This document shows, piece by piece, positions 61,027 to 64,000 of a stretch of DNA of 64,000 nucleotides. The translations under genes and the position numbers were made by a program. Below the pieces are notes generated by a model. The model worked only from the letters and a program-made list of their open reading frames with translations, made no database searches and was not told the origin of the DNA. The stretch covers positions 1-64,000 of the forward strand of contig NZ_CAAAIM010000009.1 of assembly GCF_900639985.1 (NCBI RefSeq). Reading direction: 5' to 3'. How positions within the stretch are numbered: the stretch's first letter is position 1; each line of letters opens with the position of its first letter. This stretch comes from Legionella rowbothamii (GTDB lineage Bacteria; Pseudomonadota; Gammaproteobacteria; Legionellales; Legionellaceae).

Positions 61027-62090
61027 CTTCAATCCGAAAGATCATTCATATTGATATGGATTGTTTTTATGCCGCCATTGAGATGCGTGATTTTCCAGAG
61101 TTGGCGCATCGGCCGATTGCGGTAGGTGGGGAGGCGGACCGGCGTGGGGTGATTGCTACGTGTAATTATGCTGCACGCGCCTTTGGGGTGCGCTCGGCGA
61201 TGCCTACAGCAAAAGCTCGCAAGTTGTGTCGAAACTTAATTTTACGTCCGGTGCGTATGGAGGTGTATCTGCAGGAGAGTCAGCACATTCGGGAGATATT
61301 TGCAGAATACACCGATTTAATCGAGCCTTTGTCCTTGGATGAAGCCTATTTGGATGTGACTAAGTCCACTCAATGCCAGGGTAGTGCCACCTGGATTGCC
61401 CAAGAAATCCGCGAACGGATTTTTAAGGCACGGAAATTAACTGCCAGTGCAGGTATTGCCCCCAATAAAAGTTTGGCAAAAATTGCAAGCGATTGGCATA
61501 AACCCAATGGGCAGAAGGTCATTAAGCCCGATGAAGTTGGTGCTTTTATGGTAGATTTACCCGTACGTAAACTCTTTGGTGTAGGACCTAAAATGGAAGA
61601 AAAGCTGCATGCTTTGAATATTCAAACCTGTGGCGATTTACATTATTACTCTTTAGACGCATTAGTCAGCTCGTTCGGTGTCATGGGGCATCGCTTGTAT
61701 GACTTAGCCCGAGGGATTGATGATCGTCCAGTGAATCCGGAGCGCATTCGTAAATCCATTAGTGTGGAAGAAACCTATTTACAGGACTTACCAGATGTGG
61801 GCACCTGCCTTGCCGCACTTCCCGAGCTGATGACTCGTTTGGAGGGACGTATTGAACGAGCAGGTCTCGTAGGAATTCATAATTTGTTTGTAAAACTAAA
61901 ATTTAGTGATTTCCAGCAAACAACGGTGGAGCTGGTGCATGAGCGACTCGATGTATCTGTGTTTAGTCAGCTTATTCACGAGGGATTTTTAAGAAAGAAT
62001 ATGCCGGTGCGATTACTGGGGATTGGGATTAAACTAAAGCAGCACCTGATTCATGAAGGCATTCAATTACCGCTCTTTGATTTCAATTAG
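61023..62090 (+). CDS. dinB: DinB-like DNA polymerase IV
   Basis: 355 residues from ATG 61023 (GGAG upstream), overlapping the umuC stop as ATGA. Motifs: IIHIDMDCFYAAIEM (Asp11, Asp13), GVIATCNYAARAFGVRSAMP, LSLDEAYLDVT (Asp106, Glu107), ASAGIAPNKSLAKIASD, and a C-terminal QLPLF clamp-binding motif. Inserts nucleotides opposite minor-groove adducts and some oxidised bases. Placing dinB directly behind umuDC, in one translationally coupled operon, is uncommon and makes a three-gene translesion cassette. Its last codons overlap the convergent exonuclease/GIY-YIG gene by four bases. Confidence 0.94.
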   Translation: MTSIRKIIHIDMDCFYAAIEMRDFPELAHRPIAVGGEADRRGVIATCNYAARAFGVRSAMPTAKARKLCRNLILRPVRMEVYLQESQHIREIFAEYTDLIEPLSLDEAYLDVTKSTQCQGSATWIAQEIRERIFKARKLTASAGIAPNKSLAKIASDWHKPNGQKVIKPDEVGAFMVDLPVRKLFGVGPKMEEKLHALNIQTCGDLHYYSLDALVSSFGVMGHRLYDLARGIDDRPVNPERIRKSISVEETYLQDLPDVGTCLAALPELMTRLEGRIERAGLVGIHNLFVKLKFSDFQQTTVELVHERLDVSVFSQLIHEGFLRKNMPVRLLGIGIKLKQHLIHEGIQLPLFDFN

Positions 62091-63646
62091 TTAATCAAGG
62101 TCGCGGACTTGTTATTTAACGCGGAGAGCAAAATAGATAGCCGATCATAGTGGCTCAATTCGAAAGCGGGTGGCTTTGTGTTTGCATTGGGTCCCGATGC
62201 CGGGTTCCGAATTTCTCCATTTACTACATCCACACTCTTTTTAGATGCTTGAATTATTAAGGTGGAATTATATAAGCGGGAAATCATTTTGCTTTTACGT
62301 CTCGCTTCCGCTGCACGTAAAAAAATGCGTGTCATTTTTCGCGCTATTTTTTCTTCCAAAGCCAAATCCTCTTCGGGGTTTTGCTTCTTTTCATTACTCC
62401 ACCATTTTTGAAATGTTCCCTTTCCATAAGTTTGTTCAAATCGTTTTAAGAACGTGTAGCCAATAAATAAGCATGACCGTATGGCGAGTGTCTCAATAGA
62501 CGCATACTCTAAATGATGCTCAGTACAAAACAGTTGCCAGGCATCTTTTAGTGCTTTGGCGCTAATGTGTTCCTCTCCGTAATCAATTGCTTCATGATTT
62601 TTTAGCGCATGGACTAATCCCATTAACCAGGTTAGGGCATCCTGATGTTTATGAGGCCCATTAATAAACGTGGAGTCTCGGTGTTTCGAAAATTCGCTGT
62701 AGTTGTAATTATAAAAAATGAGGCTTTGACGTTCTAATGTTAATAATACATTGTAAGGTGGTGACCATTTTTTTATTTCGTCCGACTCCAGTAAGGCTGC
62801 TTCCAGCGGAGTATCGCATTCGATGGTTTCAATGTCCCATACTTGAGCTAGCATTTCTAATTTGCGACGGTCTCGATTTTTTACTCCACGAAAATAGGAG
62901 TTCACCCGTGCTTTTAACGAGGTTGCTTTCCCAATGTATAAAATCGTTCCGTCTTCGGCGAGCATGCGGTACACCCCTGGATTAATGGACAGATTTAACC
63001 TGGCTAACCGCTCAATATTGTATTCATAGTGAATGGCCTTCTTTTCAGAAGGCTTCGTTGCTAACCAGGTTTCAAGACTGGAGTAACAGCTTATATTTGC
63101 TGTAAGGAGCTTTGGTAAAAGCTGTTGCCACACATGAATGGTCATGGAGACATGAGAGTGGATTTCATTTTTTGGTGTATTCGGCCATTTATAATATCCG
63201 GCTATCGCTTTTAAATTGTGGCTGGGAAGGTGGGGTAAGAGGCGTTTTGCAATTTTTTGCGAGCAGATTAATTTAAAATTTAACTCCTCTGTTTGGGTAT
63301 GCTCTAAATAAAACTGCTTTAAAAAGCTTTTCTCAAATTGCGCATAATGCGCAATCACGATGGGGTCAGGCCCGAGTTCATTTAAAGTCTGTTGCAATAG
63401 ATTAAATATACTTTGCGGGTCAATGCTGTGCTCCAAATCTTCTTCACTAAGATGCAGCATTTTTTTTATTTTGCTCGGAATTAACTCCTCATCAATTTTG
63501 AGTGTCCATTTTTGAATATCAAAAAAATGCAATGAGTTGGGGTCAAAAATGCACCATCCTATTTGCAGGAGACGCCCTGAGCTGGGATGCATTCCCGTGG
63601 TTTGGCAATCGAGAATGAGAATCTTTTTATGGGCTAGCTCAGTCAT
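62087..63646 (-). CDS. DnaQ-like domain fused to UvrC/Cho-type GIY-YIG nuclease
   Basis: 519 residues. Residues 1-180 have the fold pattern of a DnaQ-type DEDDh exonuclease, but the acidic set is broken: LDCQTTG has Gln15 where Glu is expected, AHYAQFEKSFL has Glu105 for Asp, and the final HxxxxD is HSHVSM (no Asp). The domain is probably catalytically weak or inactive and may bind DNA ends. Residues about 222-300 are an intact GIY-YIG nuclease: PGVYRML, ILYIGKATSLKARVNSYFR, EAALLESDEIKKWSPPYN. Such fusions are known for Cho/UvrC-related repair enzymes. The C-terminal 215 residues are helical. Overlaps the helicase gene by eight bases, so the two form an operon. Confidence 0.85.
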   Translation of the reverse strand: MTELAHKKILILDCQTTGMHPSSGRLLQIGWCIFDPNSLHFFDIQKWTLKIDEELIPSKIKKMLHLSEEDLEHSIDPQSIFNLLQQTLNELGPDPIVIAHYAQFEKSFLKQFYLEHTQTEELNFKLICSQKIAKRLLPHLPSHNLKAIAGYYKWPNTPKNEIHSHVSMTIHVWQQLLPKLLTANISCYSSLETWLATKPSEKKAIHYEYNIERLARLNLSINPGVYRMLAEDGTILYIGKATSLKARVNSYFRGVKNRDRRKLEMLAQVWDIETIECDTPLEAALLESDEIKKWSPPYNVLLTLERQSLIFYNYNYSEFSKHRDSTFINGPHKHQDALTWLMGLVHALKNHEAIDYGEEHISAKALKDAWQLFCTEHHLEYASIETLAIRSCLFIGYTFLKRFEQTYGKGTFQKWWSNEKKQNPEEDLALEEKIARKMTRIFLRAAEARRKSKMISRLYNSTLIIQASKKSVDVVNGEIRNPASGPNANTKPPAFELSHYDRLSILLSALNNKSATLIN

Positions 63647-64000
63647 TGGTACTCAATGCCTCTGATCCAGTTTCGGTGTTTTGCGATTTTAAATGATTAT
63701 TGGGATTGTTCTCTTGATTCCAGAATGATTGCACATCCTTAATAATTGAGGTGGAAATCAGTTCTTGTGGTTTTTCCGAGTACCAATCTTTGGGCATGCA
63801 TTGACTGTAGGCACATTGAAGAAAGCGATTATCCATTAGCACAATTAATCCCTTGTCCGTTTCACTGCGAATGACTCTTCCTGCAGATTGAATGGCTTTT
63901 GCCATGGCAGGATAAGTGTAGGCATATTCTTGCCCTTGTTGATAATGAGTTTCGTAATAGCGTTTCATTTGCTCACGCTCCCAATCAAAAGACGGCAGGG
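63639..64000 (-). CDS. DinG/XPD-type helicase, C-terminal part
   Basis: The frame is open from the window's right edge to a stop at 63639-63641; the N-terminal ATPase part lies outside. PAMAKAIQSAGRVIRSETDKG is the motif VI (arginine finger) region of DinG/XPD superfamily-2 helicases, and LIVLMDNRFL follows as usual. The tail is low-complexity. An eight-base overlap with the exonuclease/GIY-YIG gene downstream points to coupled translation and a shared repair function. Confidence 0.85.
   Translation of the reverse strand, partial: LPSFDWEREQMKRYYETHYQQGQEYAYTYPAMAKAIQSAGRVIRSETDKGLIVLMDNRFLQCAYSQCMPKDWYSEKPQELISTSIIKDVQSFWNQENNPNNHLKSQNTETGSEALSTND

Overview
The window looks like an AT-rich accessory region of a Legionella chromosome, probably a species other than L. 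pneumophila. I infer this from the protein content. There are many eukaryote-like, Dot/Icm-effector-style proteins (ankyrin, RCC1, F-box, PPR-Smr, LRR, CAAX box), small Legionella-type secreted and membrane proteins, and the remains of several insertion sequences. No tRNA, rRNA or CRISPR array was seen.

Layout. 1-1500: a small stress-type cluster (PRC-barrel fragment, secreted peptide, CsbD-like protein, 26-residue membrane peptide, DUF883-like protein). 1.9-5.2 kb: a small basic protein, a coiled-coil/two-TM protein and a repeat-bearing E-rich protein. 5.2-9.0 kb: decayed DNA with an IS91-like remnant, a papain-like plus ankyrin protein between two direct copies of a palindromic repeat, and two broken genes. 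9.1-13.4 kb: an F-box/RCC1/CAAX protein, an alpha/beta-hydrolase-like protein and a small unknown. 13.5-20.3 kb: a 2247-residue protein joining LRRs, a transglutaminase-like triad and an AAA+ ATPase. 20.4-23.9 kb: an IS91-like transposase fragment and a PPR-Smr protein, again between two direct copies of the same repeat. 24-31.2 kb: two secreted proteins sharing an N-terminal module, a 26-residue-repeat/F-box protein, and an IS6-family transposase pseudogene with a 148-bp MITE-like element at its end. 31.6-33 kb: small membrane proteins, one frameshifted. 33.3-35.6 kb: a coupled FIST sensor and PAS-GGDEF diguanylate cyclase. 36.1-37 kb: a YeeE/YedE transporter pair. 37-38.3 kb: IS6 and IS110 debris. 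38.3-58.3 kb: effector-like unknowns around a 4804-residue protein with a DUF3638/DUF3645-type P-loop ATPase core. 58.4-64 kb: a secreted protein, then a DNA-repair block, umuD-umuC-dinB, converging on a DnaQ-like/GIY-YIG fusion and a DinG/XPD-type helicase.

Most of the middle of the window appears to be an effector reservoir shaped by mobile DNA. Five same-orientation copies of a two-hairpin palindromic repeat are present, and two of them run on from IS91-like transposase remnants. The ankyrin/protease gene and the PPR-Smr gene each sit between two copies. This is the layout expected if IS91-type one-ended rolling-circle transposition carried the genes. The other items I rank highest are the PPR-Smr protein, the two giant ATPases, and the exonuclease/GIY-YIG fusion whose exonuclease active site appears lost.
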